A stretch of 61,459 bases of DNA, taken from assembly GCA_913777465.1 (NCBI GenBank), contig CAJYRQ010000028.1, forward strand, positions 1 to 61,459. The letters are read 5' to 3'. Both the position numbers and the translations under genes were made by a program. Positions 33,994 to 42,373 of the stretch are shown here, one piece after another; the first letter of the stretch is position 1, and every line of letters begins with the position of its first letter. The notes under the pieces were generated by a model. The model saw nothing but the letters and a program-made list of their open reading frames with translations, was not told the DNA's origin and ran no database searches. Origin of the DNA: an uncultured Chryseobacterium sp. (lineage in GTDB: Bacteria > Bacteroidota > Bacteroidia > Flavobacteriales > Weeksellaceae).

Positions 33994-35780
33994 CAGGTAT
34001 TATTGCTCATAATGCAAAAAATTACCACGAAGAGCTTCATAAAATGACCGATGCTATTGCACACCGCGGTCCGGATTCAGCACATCATGAGTTTTATGAA
34101 AATGCAGCCTTAGGGCATCGCAGGCTTTCCATTATCGACCTTTCCGAATGCGGTAAACAGCCCATGTTTTCCGGTACAAAAAATGAATGCATTGTCCTGA
34201 ACGGAGAAATCTACGGCTATCAGGAAATCAAAGCGAAATATCCTGAATACCCTTACCGCGGAAGTTCCGACACCGAAGTGATCCTGGCGATGTATCAGCG
34301 AAAGCAGGAAAACCTGATCCACGATCTTCCGGGAATGTTTGCTTTTGCCATCTGGAACAACGAAAAACAGGAATTATTCTGTGCCAGAGACCGTTTCGGG
34401 GAAAAACCTTTTTTCTACGCTCTCGGAAAAAATAATGAATTTATTTTCGCTTCCGAAATAAAAGCCATCCTTGCATCCGGACTGATCCGTCCGGAGGTAA
34501 ATACCGAGGCCATGTCTCACTATCTTCAGCATGGCTATGTAAGCACGTATCAGAGTATCTACAAAAATATTCATACGCTGCCTCCGGCCCACCAGCTGAT
34601 CTGGAAAGAAGGAAAAATTTCAGTTTTCCGATATTACAGCCTTCCCAAGAAGGATACGGTAATAAGCTTGTCCGATGCAAAGGAAGAATTTACTTATCTT
34701 TTAAAAAACGCGGTGAGAAAACAGCTTGTGGCAGATGTGGAAGTCGGCAGCTTCCTGAGCGGAGGCCTGGATTCTTCGTCTATTGTCGCTTTGGTGGCCG
34801 AATTTTTACCGAAACAGACAACCATCAGCTTCGGCTACGACCATCAGGACAGTGAACTTAAATTTGCCAAGGAAATAGCCGATAAATACCGGACGAACCA
34901 TATTGAAGTTCACGAGAAGAAGCAGGACCTGGCAACGTCCCTGCTCAAAATTTCTCCGTTTTTCGACGAACCTTTTTCCGACATTTCGTTTATCCCGCAT
35001 TTTGAGATCTGCAGGAATGCCAGAAAAAATCTTACCGTTGTCCTGTCAGGAGATGCCGGCGACGAATTATTTGGCGGCTACAATTTTTACAGGGTAGAAA
35101 ATCAGCTGAAGAACCATTTCAGCTATAAAAATATTATTGCTCAGTTCGGATTAAATTTATACCAGAAAGTAAAACCGGTTTCTTTTGTTTCCCAAAACAA
35201 TATAAAGCACAAAAACATCCTGGATTTTCACCGGAATTTTGTCCGGAACGCCTTCAATACTGAAGAGCGGCTTGCCTTGGGCATTTCATCGAGGTATGAA
35301 CAGCCTTACAGCTTTGTTCCTGATCCGGATTCACTAAATGATATCATGAGACATGACCTTGAAACCTATGTCCCGGCCAATATGATGGTAAAATCCGACC
35401 GGATGGCAATGGCCAATTCGCTGGAAGTAAGAACACCTTTCCTGGATATCGATTTCGCCGAATTCTGCATCCAGCTTCCCGAACAGCTTAAGCTTACCAA
35501 CAATAACGATAAAATCATCCTTCGCGAAGCCATGGGATCCTATTGGACGGAAACCATCAGAAAACGCCGTAAGCAGGGCTTCGGGATGAGCATCAAAACC
35601 TGGTTTGAAGAAGAAAACCTCATCACACTATCGGACCATCTATTGAAAGATCCAAACCAGAAAATATTCAGCTATATCGACTTTAAGGCTGCCCAAAAAT
35701 TTTTAAACAAAGACCATAAGCACTGGAACCTTTTACAGTTGGCACTTTGGGCCCATCATAATGAAAAATATATAGAATGA
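33981..35780 (+). CDS. asnB: Glutamine-dependent asparagine synthetase-like amidotransferase
   Basis: A 599-residue AsnB family protein. Cys2 (MCGIAGII) is the glutaminase nucleophile. The N-terminal Ntn domain continues with IAHRGPDSAHH, LGHRRLSIIDLS and LNGEIYGY. The synthetase domain has the ATP-binding PP-loop SFLSGGLDSSS near residue 256 and VRTPFLDIDFAEFC downstream. Family members inside polysaccharide loci (such as WbpS and WbmI types) are thought to amidate uronic acids rather than aspartate. With ugd in the locus, a hexuronamide is plausible here. The stop overlaps the next start by 4 bases. Confidence 0.92.
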   Translation: MCGIAGIIAHNAKNYHEELHKMTDAIAHRGPDSAHHEFYENAALGHRRLSIIDLSECGKQPMFSGTKNECIVLNGEIYGYQEIKAKYPEYPYRGSSDTEVILAMYQRKQENLIHDLPGMFAFAIWNNEKQELFCARDRFGEKPFFYALGKNNEFIFASEIKAILASGLIRPEVNTEAMSHYLQHGYVSTYQSIYKNIHTLPPAHQLIWKEGKISVFRYYSLPKKDTVISLSDAKEEFTYLLKNAVRKQLVADVEVGSFLSGGLDSSSIVALVAEFLPKQTTISFGYDHQDSELKFAKEIADKYRTNHIEVHEKKQDLATSLLKISPFFDEPFSDISFIPHFEICRNARKNLTVVLSGDAGDELFGGYNFYRVENQLKNHFSYKNIIAQFGLNLYQKVKPVSFVSQNNIKHKNILDFHRNFVRNAFNTEERLALGISSRYEQPYSFVPDPDSLNDIMRHDLETYVPANMMVKSDRMAMANSLEVRTPFLDIDFAEFCIQLPEQLKLTNNNDKIILREAMGSYWTETIRKRRKQGFGMSIKTWFEEENLITLSDHLLKDPNQKIFSYIDFKAAQKFLNKDHKHWNLLQLALWAHHNEKYIE

Positions 35781-36730
35781 GCCTGAATATATCCGTCATT
35801 ATTCCCGTTTACAATGCTTCACGGTTTTTGGTAAAATCGGTTGATTCTGCCGTGCAGTTCGATGAAGTGAAGGAAATCATCCTGGTGGAAGACTGCTCCA
35901 CAGATGATTCATTGGCCATCTGTGAAAAACTGGTGACCGGAAATCCAAGAATAAAATTATTTCAGCACTCTGATAAAGGCAACCATGGTGCCGGCGCAAC
36001 GCGGAACCTGGGAATCGAAAAAGCGACGCAGGATTTCATTGCTTTTCTGGATGCCGATGATTATTACCTTTCCAACCGTTTTGATGCAGAGAAAGAACTT
36101 TTCATGAATCCCAAAACTGAAGGGGTTTTCGGAGCCATTGGCGTCGATTATTTGTCGGAAAAAGGCAAAGAAGAATACCAGATTAAATTCAAGGGTTCAC
36201 CTCTTACCACGGTAAACTATGCCGCAGAAGGAAAGGAAGTCTTCGAAGGGCTTTTAGGACTTACCCCTAAAGTTTTCGGTTCTTTTTTTCACCTGAATGC
36301 ACTGACAGTCCGGAGGTCTGCTCTTGAAAAAACAGGACTTCGCTTCAATATTGATCTCCGGGTACATCAGGACTCAGATTTCAACCTGAAGCTTGCCTAC
36401 CACTGTTACCTGAAATCCGGAATTATAGATAAAGCCGTTGCGATGAGAGGAGTCCATGATGATAACCGGATTACCAAAATAAAACCCTATTCTGCAAAAT
36501 TCTACCGGAACAGCCTTCTTTATAATGAATCCCTTTATGAATGGAGTAAAGCCGATAAACTGGAAAAAGAATATGCAAAAAAAATAGAGCTTAATTACCT
36601 CAGTTTTCAAATAGCCCATCAGAAAGGAGTAAAAAAGTGGATCTCATTTTTATTAACCGCCTTAAGAAACCCTGAATTTTTTAAAACAAGATATCGGTTT
36701 CACGCCTTAAACAACACATATGATCAATAA
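35777..36730 (+). CDS. GT2 family glycosyltransferase (paralogue of 38707-39648)
   Basis: A 317-residue GT-A enzyme: ISVIIPVYNASRFLVKSVDSAVQFDEV, LVEDCSTDDS (36-45), then KLFQHSDKGNHGAGATRNLGIEKA and the DADD motif (92-95, LDADDYYLSNRFDAEKEL). The N-terminal 125 residues match the protein at 38707-39648 nearly residue for residue, and both share MRGVHDDNRIT/MRGVHENNRIT later. They are recent duplicates. Overlaps asnB by 4 bases and the next gene by 11. Confidence 0.9.
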   Translation: MSLNISVIIPVYNASRFLVKSVDSAVQFDEVKEIILVEDCSTDDSLAICEKLVTGNPRIKLFQHSDKGNHGAGATRNLGIEKATQDFIAFLDADDYYLSNRFDAEKELFMNPKTEGVFGAIGVDYLSEKGKEEYQIKFKGSPLTTVNYAAEGKEVFEGLLGLTPKVFGSFFHLNALTVRRSALEKTGLRFNIDLRVHQDSDFNLKLAYHCYLKSGIIDKAVAMRGVHDDNRITKIKPYSAKFYRNSLLYNESLYEWSKADKLEKEYAKKIELNYLSFQIAHQKGVKKWISFLLTALRNPEFFKTRYRFHALNNTYDQ

Positions 36731-37793
36731 AAGAATAAGTCAGGTTAAAAGGGTGGTCGGTGATGCTGTAGCTTTTTTGCGTTTAAAGCTTTACACGCCT
36801 CCTGAAAACGATAAGGTATTGCTCATCAGTTTCAGCAATCCTAACCTTTATCACCGGTTTTTCTATCTGATGGTAAAATTTTATCAGCTCTCAGGATATA
36901 CCGTTTGCTATCCTATGAATTTTGCAAGATTCAGGAATCTTAGAAATAAAGACCGTTATCTCGGACTTATCGTGCGCGAAAAAAATTTTCTGAGCATCCA
37001 TAAGAAAAATCTTCCATCCAATGTAATTGAAATAAAGGATGAAATGTTCAGTCCGGATTATTTCGCCAACTATTTTGAACATCAGAATAAACAGGAAAAT
37101 ACGTTTCATGTACCAATGAGCTTTCATCCGTTCATGTACAGCCAGGGGATTTGGAATCATAAAATCAATACGGAAAGAAAAAGGTTCAACTCAATCTTCT
37201 GTTACGGAAATTTCGATGCACAGGCCTATATGGACATCAGGAGAACTGAATTCACGGTAGAAACCAGAACCGGTCTGCTGGCTTTTTTTAAAAAGAAAGA
37301 AAAATTTGTTTCCATCAGCGGAAAAGAAGCAATCGTTTCTGCAGATGGTGCTATGAATGAGAAGTATGTTTTTGCCATAAAGGAAAATTACGGCATCAGG
37401 ATGGAAGACATCCGGGAACTTCTTTCTTATTTCAATTTTTATCTTTGCTGTCCGGGCGTAGTGATGCCGTTATGTCATAATGTAATCGAGGCGATGTCGG
37501 TAGGAACCATTCCTCTTATCCAGAGAGAATATGCGGAGGTCATGTATCCCAACCTACAGCATCGGATAAATGCTGTTATTTTTCAGGATCTTGATGAATT
37601 GGAACATATTCTCCAGAATGAAATATTTAATTATTCCGAACAGGAGATTCTGGCCATAAAAACAAATGTTCTGGACTATTATGAAGAATATCTTTCACCT
37701 AATGGTGTGGTAAAAAATCTTAACCGAAGTATTTTGGAGAAAAAACTGATATATTTACAGGCGGAACACCGAAGTGTAAAATTTATTAAATAA
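36720..37793 (+). CDS. Putative GT-B glycosyltransferase, family not recognised
   Basis: A 357-residue soluble protein. The C-terminal part has features of a GT-B donor domain: YFNFYLCCPGVVMPLCHNVIEAMSVGTIPLIQREY, similar in arrangement to exostosin- or fucosyltransferase-like proteins, where a glycine/glutamate patch binds the nucleotide. The N-terminal half (LISFSNPNLYHRFFYLMVKFYQLSGYTVCYPMNF) fits a Rossmann-like acceptor domain. I cannot name a family. It overlaps the GT2 upstream by 11 bases and lies 4 bases before the FkbM gene. Confidence 0.6.
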   Translation: MINKRISQVKRVVGDAVAFLRLKLYTPPENDKVLLISFSNPNLYHRFFYLMVKFYQLSGYTVCYPMNFARFRNLRNKDRYLGLIVREKNFLSIHKKNLPSNVIEIKDEMFSPDYFANYFEHQNKQENTFHVPMSFHPFMYSQGIWNHKINTERKRFNSIFCYGNFDAQAYMDIRRTEFTVETRTGLLAFFKKKEKFVSISGKEAIVSADGAMNEKYVFAIKENYGIRMEDIRELLSYFNFYLCCPGVVMPLCHNVIEAMSVGTIPLIQREYAEVMYPNLQHRINAVIFQDLDELEHILQNEIFNYSEQEILAIKTNVLDYYEEYLSPNGVVKNLNRSILEKKLIYLQAEHRSVKFIK

Positions 37794-37797
37794 GAGT

Positions 37798-38595
37798 ATG
37801 GGAATTCTACAGAGGCAAATTGCCAGACTTTATGGGAGGAAAACTTTTCAGGCTTTCTTTGAAAGGCTGTTCTTCATTTCATTGAGGGGAATGAATTATG
37901 GTAACGGTTCTGATTACGAAAAAAGCGGTGAGAAATATATTTTCGGACTAATCAACAGAATTTTCGCCCATAAAGAAATTGTAATTTTTGACATTGGAGC
38001 TAACATTGGAGGCTATAGCAAAGCGCTCATTCAAAATATTAAGACGCCTTTCCAGATTTATGCTTTCGAGCCTACCTCATTCTGTGTAAACGAATTGAAA
38101 AAGATAAACCATCCGAACTTTACCTATCATCAGTTGGGATTCAGCAATAATCCGGGAACAGCTGAAATACACTATGATTATGACGGTTCAGTCTGGGCTT
38201 CAATAGAAAACAATGGATATGAAAGGATTAAGAAAGAGCTCAGCAGAACGGAAGTCATTCAGTTGGAAACAATAGATCGGTTTATGGAAGAACATTCAAT
38301 TGCTCATATCAATTTTTTAAAAATAGATATTGAAGGGCATGAGCTGAAAGCTTTTCAGGGAGCAAAAAATGCTATTAAGAATGGCCATATTTCAATGATA
38401 CAGTTTGAATTCGGATTGGCAAGCCTATATGCAGGAAACAGGTTGACCGATTTCTTCTCGTTGTTAGAAAACTATGATATTTACAGGATCTTGCAGGATG
38501 GTTTGCAAAAAATAACCTATCACGAATCATTTGAAATTTACCTGACGACCAATTATTTAGCTGTAAATAAAAATGCGAATTTTAAAGTTTCCTGA
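37798..38595 (+). CDS. FkbM family methyltransferase
   Basis: A 265-residue SAM-dependent methyltransferase. Motif I is VIFDIGANIGGYSKAL (near 61-76). The family continues with IYAFEPTSFCVNELKKI (acidic residue for the SAM ribose) and INFLKIDIEGHELKAFQGA, the hallmark FkbM segment with the DxEGxE pattern. It probably O-methylates a sugar in the glycan. If it methylates the terminal residue, it could set chain length for the Wzt-type exporter. Coupled to the gene upstream (4-base gap). Confidence 0.88.
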   Translation: MGILQRQIARLYGRKTFQAFFERLFFISLRGMNYGNGSDYEKSGEKYIFGLINRIFAHKEIVIFDIGANIGGYSKALIQNIKTPFQIYAFEPTSFCVNELKKINHPNFTYHQLGFSNNPGTAEIHYDYDGSVWASIENNGYERIKKELSRTEVIQLETIDRFMEEHSIAHINFLKIDIEGHELKAFQGAKNAIKNGHISMIQFEFGLASLYAGNRLTDFFSLLENYDIYRILQDGLQKITYHESFEIYLTTNYLAVNKNANFKVS

Positions 38596-38706
38596 CAGAA
38601 ACCTCCATTATTCCGTACACAATAAGAATTAGTTCAGGATTTCTTCTTTCTTATCTGAATTGTCCTAACAGAATTCTTTTCACCTCCTGTAAAATACACA
38701 TCCATC

Positions 38707-39648
38707 ATGAAAATCTCCGTCATCGTTCCCGTTTACAACGCCGAAAAATATGTGACCCAGGCCGTAGAATCTGCCCTTCAGTTTGATGAAGTGCACGAGA
38801 TTATCCTGGTTGAAGACAAGTCGCCGGACAATGCGTTGGAAGTATGCCAGAAACTGGCCGAAAAATACGACCGCATCAAGCTGTTTCAGCACCCGGATAA
38901 AGGCAATCACGGAGCGGGGCCGACAAGAAACCTTGGGCTTGAAAAGGCAACCGGGGATTTTATCGCTTTCCTTGATGCGGATGACTATTATCTTCCCAAC
39001 CGTTTTGATGCGGAAAAGGAACTTTTCAAAAATCCTGCAGTAGAAGGTGTTTACGGAGCGCTTGGGGTACACTATTATTCTGAAAAAGCAAAAGAGCAGT
39101 ATTATCCGTTATTTAAAGACAACCTCACGACGGTTTACAAAAAACACGATCCGAAGGAGGTGTTTCCGGGCCAGCTCAATATGAGGGGAAGCTTCGGACT
39201 GTTCAGCATCGACTGTCTCACGATAAGAAAAGCGTCAATGGTCACGAAACTGAAACCGTTCTTCAAAACCCATCTGAGACTGCATCAGGATACGGAGTTT
39301 TTATTCAGGCTTTCGTATTACCTGGATCTTTATCCCGGAATCTTAGATCAGGCCATTGCCATGAGAGGGGTTCATGAAAACAACAGGATTACTGCCGTGG
39401 ATTCGAAAAAAGTAAATCCGGCGATAACCAGGGTACTGCTTTGGAGAGAAATTAATAATTGGGCAAAGAATGAAAAAACAATTCCCCAGGATATAAAACT
39501 GCATATTGAAAGAATGCACCGCAGCTACGAAATTGCCCTTGCACCAGCCGTAAAAAAATGGGGGATGATTACCAAGTATCTTGTTAAAGATTACCGAAGC
39601 ATCCGTTCCGGACTGTATAATATCAATTTCAGGAAATATTTATTCTAA
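38707..39648 (+). CDS. GT2 family glycosyltransferase (paralogue of 35777-36730)
   Basis: A 313-residue GT-A enzyme: ISVIVPVYNAEKYVTQAVESALQFDEV, LVEDKSPDNA (34-43), the block KLFQHPDKGNHGAGPTRNLGLEKA and DADD (90-93). Very similar to the enzyme at 35777-36730 up to about residue 130, then less so. It stands after a 111-base gap without a recognisable promoter. Its 3' end meets the minus-strand gene tail to tail, with stop codons overlapping in 4 bases (39645-39648). Confidence 0.9.
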   Translation: MKISVIVPVYNAEKYVTQAVESALQFDEVHEIILVEDKSPDNALEVCQKLAEKYDRIKLFQHPDKGNHGAGPTRNLGLEKATGDFIAFLDADDYYLPNRFDAEKELFKNPAVEGVYGALGVHYYSEKAKEQYYPLFKDNLTTVYKKHDPKEVFPGQLNMRGSFGLFSIDCLTIRKASMVTKLKPFFKTHLRLHQDTEFLFRLSYYLDLYPGILDQAIAMRGVHENNRITAVDSKKVNPAITRVLLWREINNWAKNEKTIPQDIKLHIERMHRSYEIALAPAVKKWGMITKYLVKDYRSIRSGLYNINFRKYLF

Positions 39649-40568
39649 TGGTTTTTGCTTAAAATGGAATCTGCGATCTGCCCCGTAAATATTTTCCCGG
39701 AGGTTTTATACATGTGATTTCCATCGGTATAGCGGTAATCTTTTGCCTTTGAGGAAAAATCGAAGAAATGAACATTGTATTGCTTTGAAATGGATCTTAT
39801 TTTTTCGCTAAACCCGGGCGAATAAGAATTTTCAACAGCCATTATCTTTTCAGATGCGGGAATCCTTACGAGATAGACCGTCCCTTTATCTTTAAGAAAC
39901 CGAATAATATCTTCAAGCGCTTTGATTCTGAAAGTGGATAGTTTCTGCGTCCCGGCCATCTGGTCCCTGTAAAATACGATCTTTGACAGTTCTCTTTTCC
40001 TTACGGAATCTTTGTCCATATTTACATTGACTTCCAGCCAGCCGTCTTTATGCAAATAGGTATTGGATCTGCCTTTCTGCTCGCGTTCCGTAAAGATTTT
40101 AAACCAGCTTCTGGAGTAATGCTTTATAAGATATTCGTAGTTGGGCGACATATTATAGAAATACATATTTCCCAAAGGGGAATTTTCTTTTTCGGGAAAG
40201 TCTTCATGCCTGCCATTAAAATTTTTATCTGCTGATAAATTCCAGGGATCTACGGTAATGATAAACAGTCCGTCTTTTGTATCCGGATTTAGCTTTCTTT
40301 TTAAAGCATTCAGATATACCGGGCCGTACGGAGACTGCACCACATTCAGTGAAAAATTGTCAAATTTCTCCTGAAGTTTATCTTCTAAAATACCGGGTTG
40401 TAAGGCCTGCGATCCTCTTGAATCCCCTAGAATAATATTCACCGGCTTATCCACGGCAAAATGCATATAATTATCATCCGTATTTCCGTCTGCAAATGCT
40501 CCCAATATACCCAGCAGTAAAATACATCCTAAACCGTAAAATGATATTTTGAGCAAAAAACTTTTCAT
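39645..40568 (-). CDS. Membrane-anchored SGNH hydrolase-like protein, MBOAT partner type
   Basis: A 307-residue protein with one N-terminal membrane segment (LLKISFYGLGCILLLGILGAF). A block I like motif GDSRGSQ (48-54, Ser50) and a C-terminal DxxH (Asp282, His285 in YTDGNHMY) suggest a periplasmic SGNH fold, as in AlgX/AlgJ/DltD-type proteins that pass acyl groups to glycans together with an MBOAT membrane acyltransferase. A broken MBOAT gene lies 2 bases upstream, which supports this assignment. With the partner damaged, this protein may have lost its job. Confidence 0.65.
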   Translation of the reverse strand: MKSFLLKISFYGLGCILLLGILGAFADGNTDDNYMHFAVDKPVNIILGDSRGSQALQPGILEDKLQEKFDNFSLNVVQSPYGPVYLNALKRKLNPDTKDGLFIITVDPWNLSADKNFNGRHEDFPEKENSPLGNMYFYNMSPNYEYLIKHYSRSWFKIFTEREQKGRSNTYLHKDGWLEVNVNMDKDSVRKRELSKIVFYRDQMAGTQKLSTFRIKALEDIIRFLKDKGTVYLVRIPASEKIMAVENSYSPGFSEKIRSISKQYNVHFFDFSSKAKDYRYTDGNHMYKTSGKIFTGQIADSILSKNH

Positions 40569-40569
40569 A

Positions 40570-40782
40570 TTAAAACTTGAAATAAAAATAAATTGATGAT
40601 TTCCGGCACCCGCATAACGGAAAAATAATAATAGCCATCCTTACATAAATAATTCTTCTTACCCATGGATGGATCTCCCTATTTCCAATCCATAGATACT
40701 GGTATTTTTTATTGAAAACAAACCAGTACAGGATGAAAACGACTGGTAAAAAGATTAAAAAGTTTACGGAACTAAACGGCAT
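40570..40782 (-). pseudogene. Internally deleted MBOAT O-acyltransferase remnant
   Basis: A 70-codon frame from the ATG at 40782. The first 30 residues (MPFSSVNFLIFLPVVFILYWFVFNK) match the N-terminus of Bacteroidota MBOAT proteins, which are about 460-480 residues long. The last 35 or so (HPWVRRIIYVRMAIIIF...KSSIYFYFKF) match the extreme C-terminus, where the family ends in FIYFQF. The roughly 400 residues between, with the catalytic histidine, are missing; the join is in frame near residue 31. The protein cannot be an active acyltransferase. The intact SGNH-like partner lies 2 bases downstream. Assembly error is the other explanation. Confidence 0.72.
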
Positions 40783-40961
40783 AAATCTTCTTAAATGAAT
40801 TCCCTGCAAAGATTTATAACGGCAGAATCCTGCAGGCTCACTTTAAAAGTAGAAGATCATGAAGAGACGGTTTTTTATTCACGGTTTGATTTAAGAAGCA
40901 ATGGCAGATTGTACAGTCTGTGAAATTCATGAAAACCTCAAACACTGAAACCATTGGTATT

Positions 40962-41753
40962 TTACTTTACAAAAATTCCGATATACTTCCCTTCATACTC
41001 CACCACCGTGGTTTCAAGATTATTCTGATCACAGAAATCCTGGTATGCCGAATTATCGCCGATATCATCGCTGATGAAAATTCCTCCGGACCTCAGGCGT
41101 TTATAAAGTTCATTATAAGCCCAAAACCTGCCGTTATAGCTTTTATCCGAATCGTAATGAACGACATCAAAAACAGGGCTTTCAGCAAAAATTTTAGGCA
41201 GGGATTCTTTATCCGCAAAACGGAAAAGCTTCCAGTGAGGTTTCAGGTTTTCCGGAACAATACATCCCACATAACGGTCGCCATCCTGTGCCAGGTAAGG
41301 CATATCGGAGCTGTAAAGCGTCCCGTTCCTTTTTTCCAGGGATAAAAGTGCGGCTAAAGAAGACCATCCGTAAGCAACTCCCGTTTCTACGACGTTCTTC
41401 GCCTCTGCAAATTCACAGGCATAAAAAATCAGTTCCAATGCTCCGGCACCGCCCATTTTGATGGGACAGTCCTTTTGTTTCTGTCCGGAATTTTTTAAAA
41501 CTTCTGCATACTGAGTTCTGAACGGCTCCATATCCATTCCGAAGAGTCTGGAAATAGCTTCTTTTTGGGAAATAGCCTTTGATGCAGCCCAGGAATTTGT
41601 TTTTTCCTTACCTTTAAAAGCATTTCTTCTTTGTAAAGTATTTTTAATGATTTTTCTTCTTAATTCCGGATAAAGGTCTGGTCTTTTAAGATAAGCAATA
41701 AATGTTTTGAGAACCGATGATATTTCGCTCACTGTGTTGAATTTAGAAAGCAA
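40962..41753 (-). CDS. Class I SAM-dependent methyltransferase
   Basis: A 263-residue protein. The central region shows the class I motif I pattern, NVVETGVAYGWSSLAALLSLE, then the post-I stretch LYSSDMPYL and VFDVVHYDSDKSYNGRFWAYNELYKRLRSGGIFISDDIG, as in Methyltransf_24 type O-methyltransferases. The N-terminal 80 residues are lysine/arginine rich and of unknown role. It heads the minus-strand island. A gap of 180 bases separates it from the MBOAT remnant. It probably modifies a sugar or lipid intermediate of the locus. Confidence 0.75.
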   Translation of the reverse strand: MLSKFNTVSEISSVLKTFIAYLKRPDLYPELRRKIIKNTLQRRNAFKGKEKTNSWAASKAISQKEAISRLFGMDMEPFRTQYAEVLKNSGQKQKDCPIKMGGAGALELIFYACEFAEAKNVVETGVAYGWSSLAALLSLEKRNGTLYSSDMPYLAQDGDRYVGCIVPENLKPHWKLFRFADKESLPKIFAESPVFDVVHYDSDKSYNGRFWAYNELYKRLRSGGIFISDDIGDNSAYQDFCDQNNLETTVVEYEGKYIGIFVK

Positions 41754-41786
41754 AAATAATATTTTTTACGGTATAATACAATTAAT

Positions 41787-41794
41787 TATCTTTG
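41787..41794 (+). promoter_or_regulatory. Putative -7 element for the second plus-strand block
   Basis: TATCTTTG is a perfect TAnnTTTG match, 33 bases before the ATG at 41828, in the divergent gap with the methyltransferase gene. No TTG is seen at the -33 distance. Confidence 0.5.
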
Positions 41795-41827
41795 CGAGAC
41801 AAATTATGAATTAAATATAATCCCAAC

Positions 41828-42373
41828 ATGCTGCACCTTATTCTAGAAAAGCTCCAACGCAAGCACCAGCTTTCTGTACTCAAAAAAAATCCCAACACCA
41901 GTGTAGGAAGCATAAAAGTAGGCATCAATAATCATTTTATCTTATCTGAAGAGCTTCAAAAGGTCACCATCGGTTCCTCCGTGAATTTCAGGAATTACAT
42001 CCATCTTTTGGTGGAAAAAAAGGCAAACCTTACCATCGGAGACGGTGTTTTCATGAATAATTTCTGTTCGGTAAATTGTCTGGATGCTATTTCAATCGGG
42101 GAAAATACGCTTTTCGGGGAAAATGTAAAGCTGTACGACCACAACCATGCATATAATACGGCTCCGGAATTCAACATTTCAAAGTCGGATTTTTCTACGG
42201 CTCCGATCAGGATCGGGAAAAACTGCTGGCTGGGAAGCAACGTTACAGTACTGAAAGGAGTAACAATCGGTGACAACTGCATTATCGGTGCGGGATGTAC
42301 CATTTTCAAAGACGTTCCAAACAATACGAAAGTCGTCAATCAGCAGCAGCTAATCTCTAAATCCGTTTTATGA
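41828..42373 (+). CDS. Left-handed beta-helix acyltransferase (WbbJ/LacA-like)
   Basis: A 181-residue hexapeptide-repeat acetyltransferase. Repeats such as LTIGDGVFMNNF, ISIGENTLFGENV and IRIGKNCWLGSNVTVLKGVTIGDNCIIGAGC build the beta-helix. KLYDHNHAYN holds the likely catalytic histidine at the place seen in the maltose/galactoside acetyltransferase group. It should O- or N-acetylate a sugar of the glycan from acetyl-CoA. It is the first gene of a block of five coupled genes, and its stop overlaps the next start by 4 bases. Confidence 0.88.
   Translation: MLHLILEKLQRKHQLSVLKKNPNTSVGSIKVGINNHFILSEELQKVTIGSSVNFRNYIHLLVEKKANLTIGDGVFMNNFCSVNCLDAISIGENTLFGENVKLYDHNHAYNTAPEFNISKSDFSTAPIRIGKNCWLGSNVTVLKGVTIGDNCIIGAGCTIFKDVPNNTKVVNQQQLISKSVL

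Noticed and set aside
38596-38706. A possible hairpin in the gap before the GT2 at 38707
   Set aside because: The arms pair poorly and no T run follows, so I do not call a terminator or an RNA element.
40920-41345. A 141-codon plus-strand frame opposite the class I methyltransferase
   Set aside because: The minus-strand product has a recognisable SAM-binding region; this frame has none.
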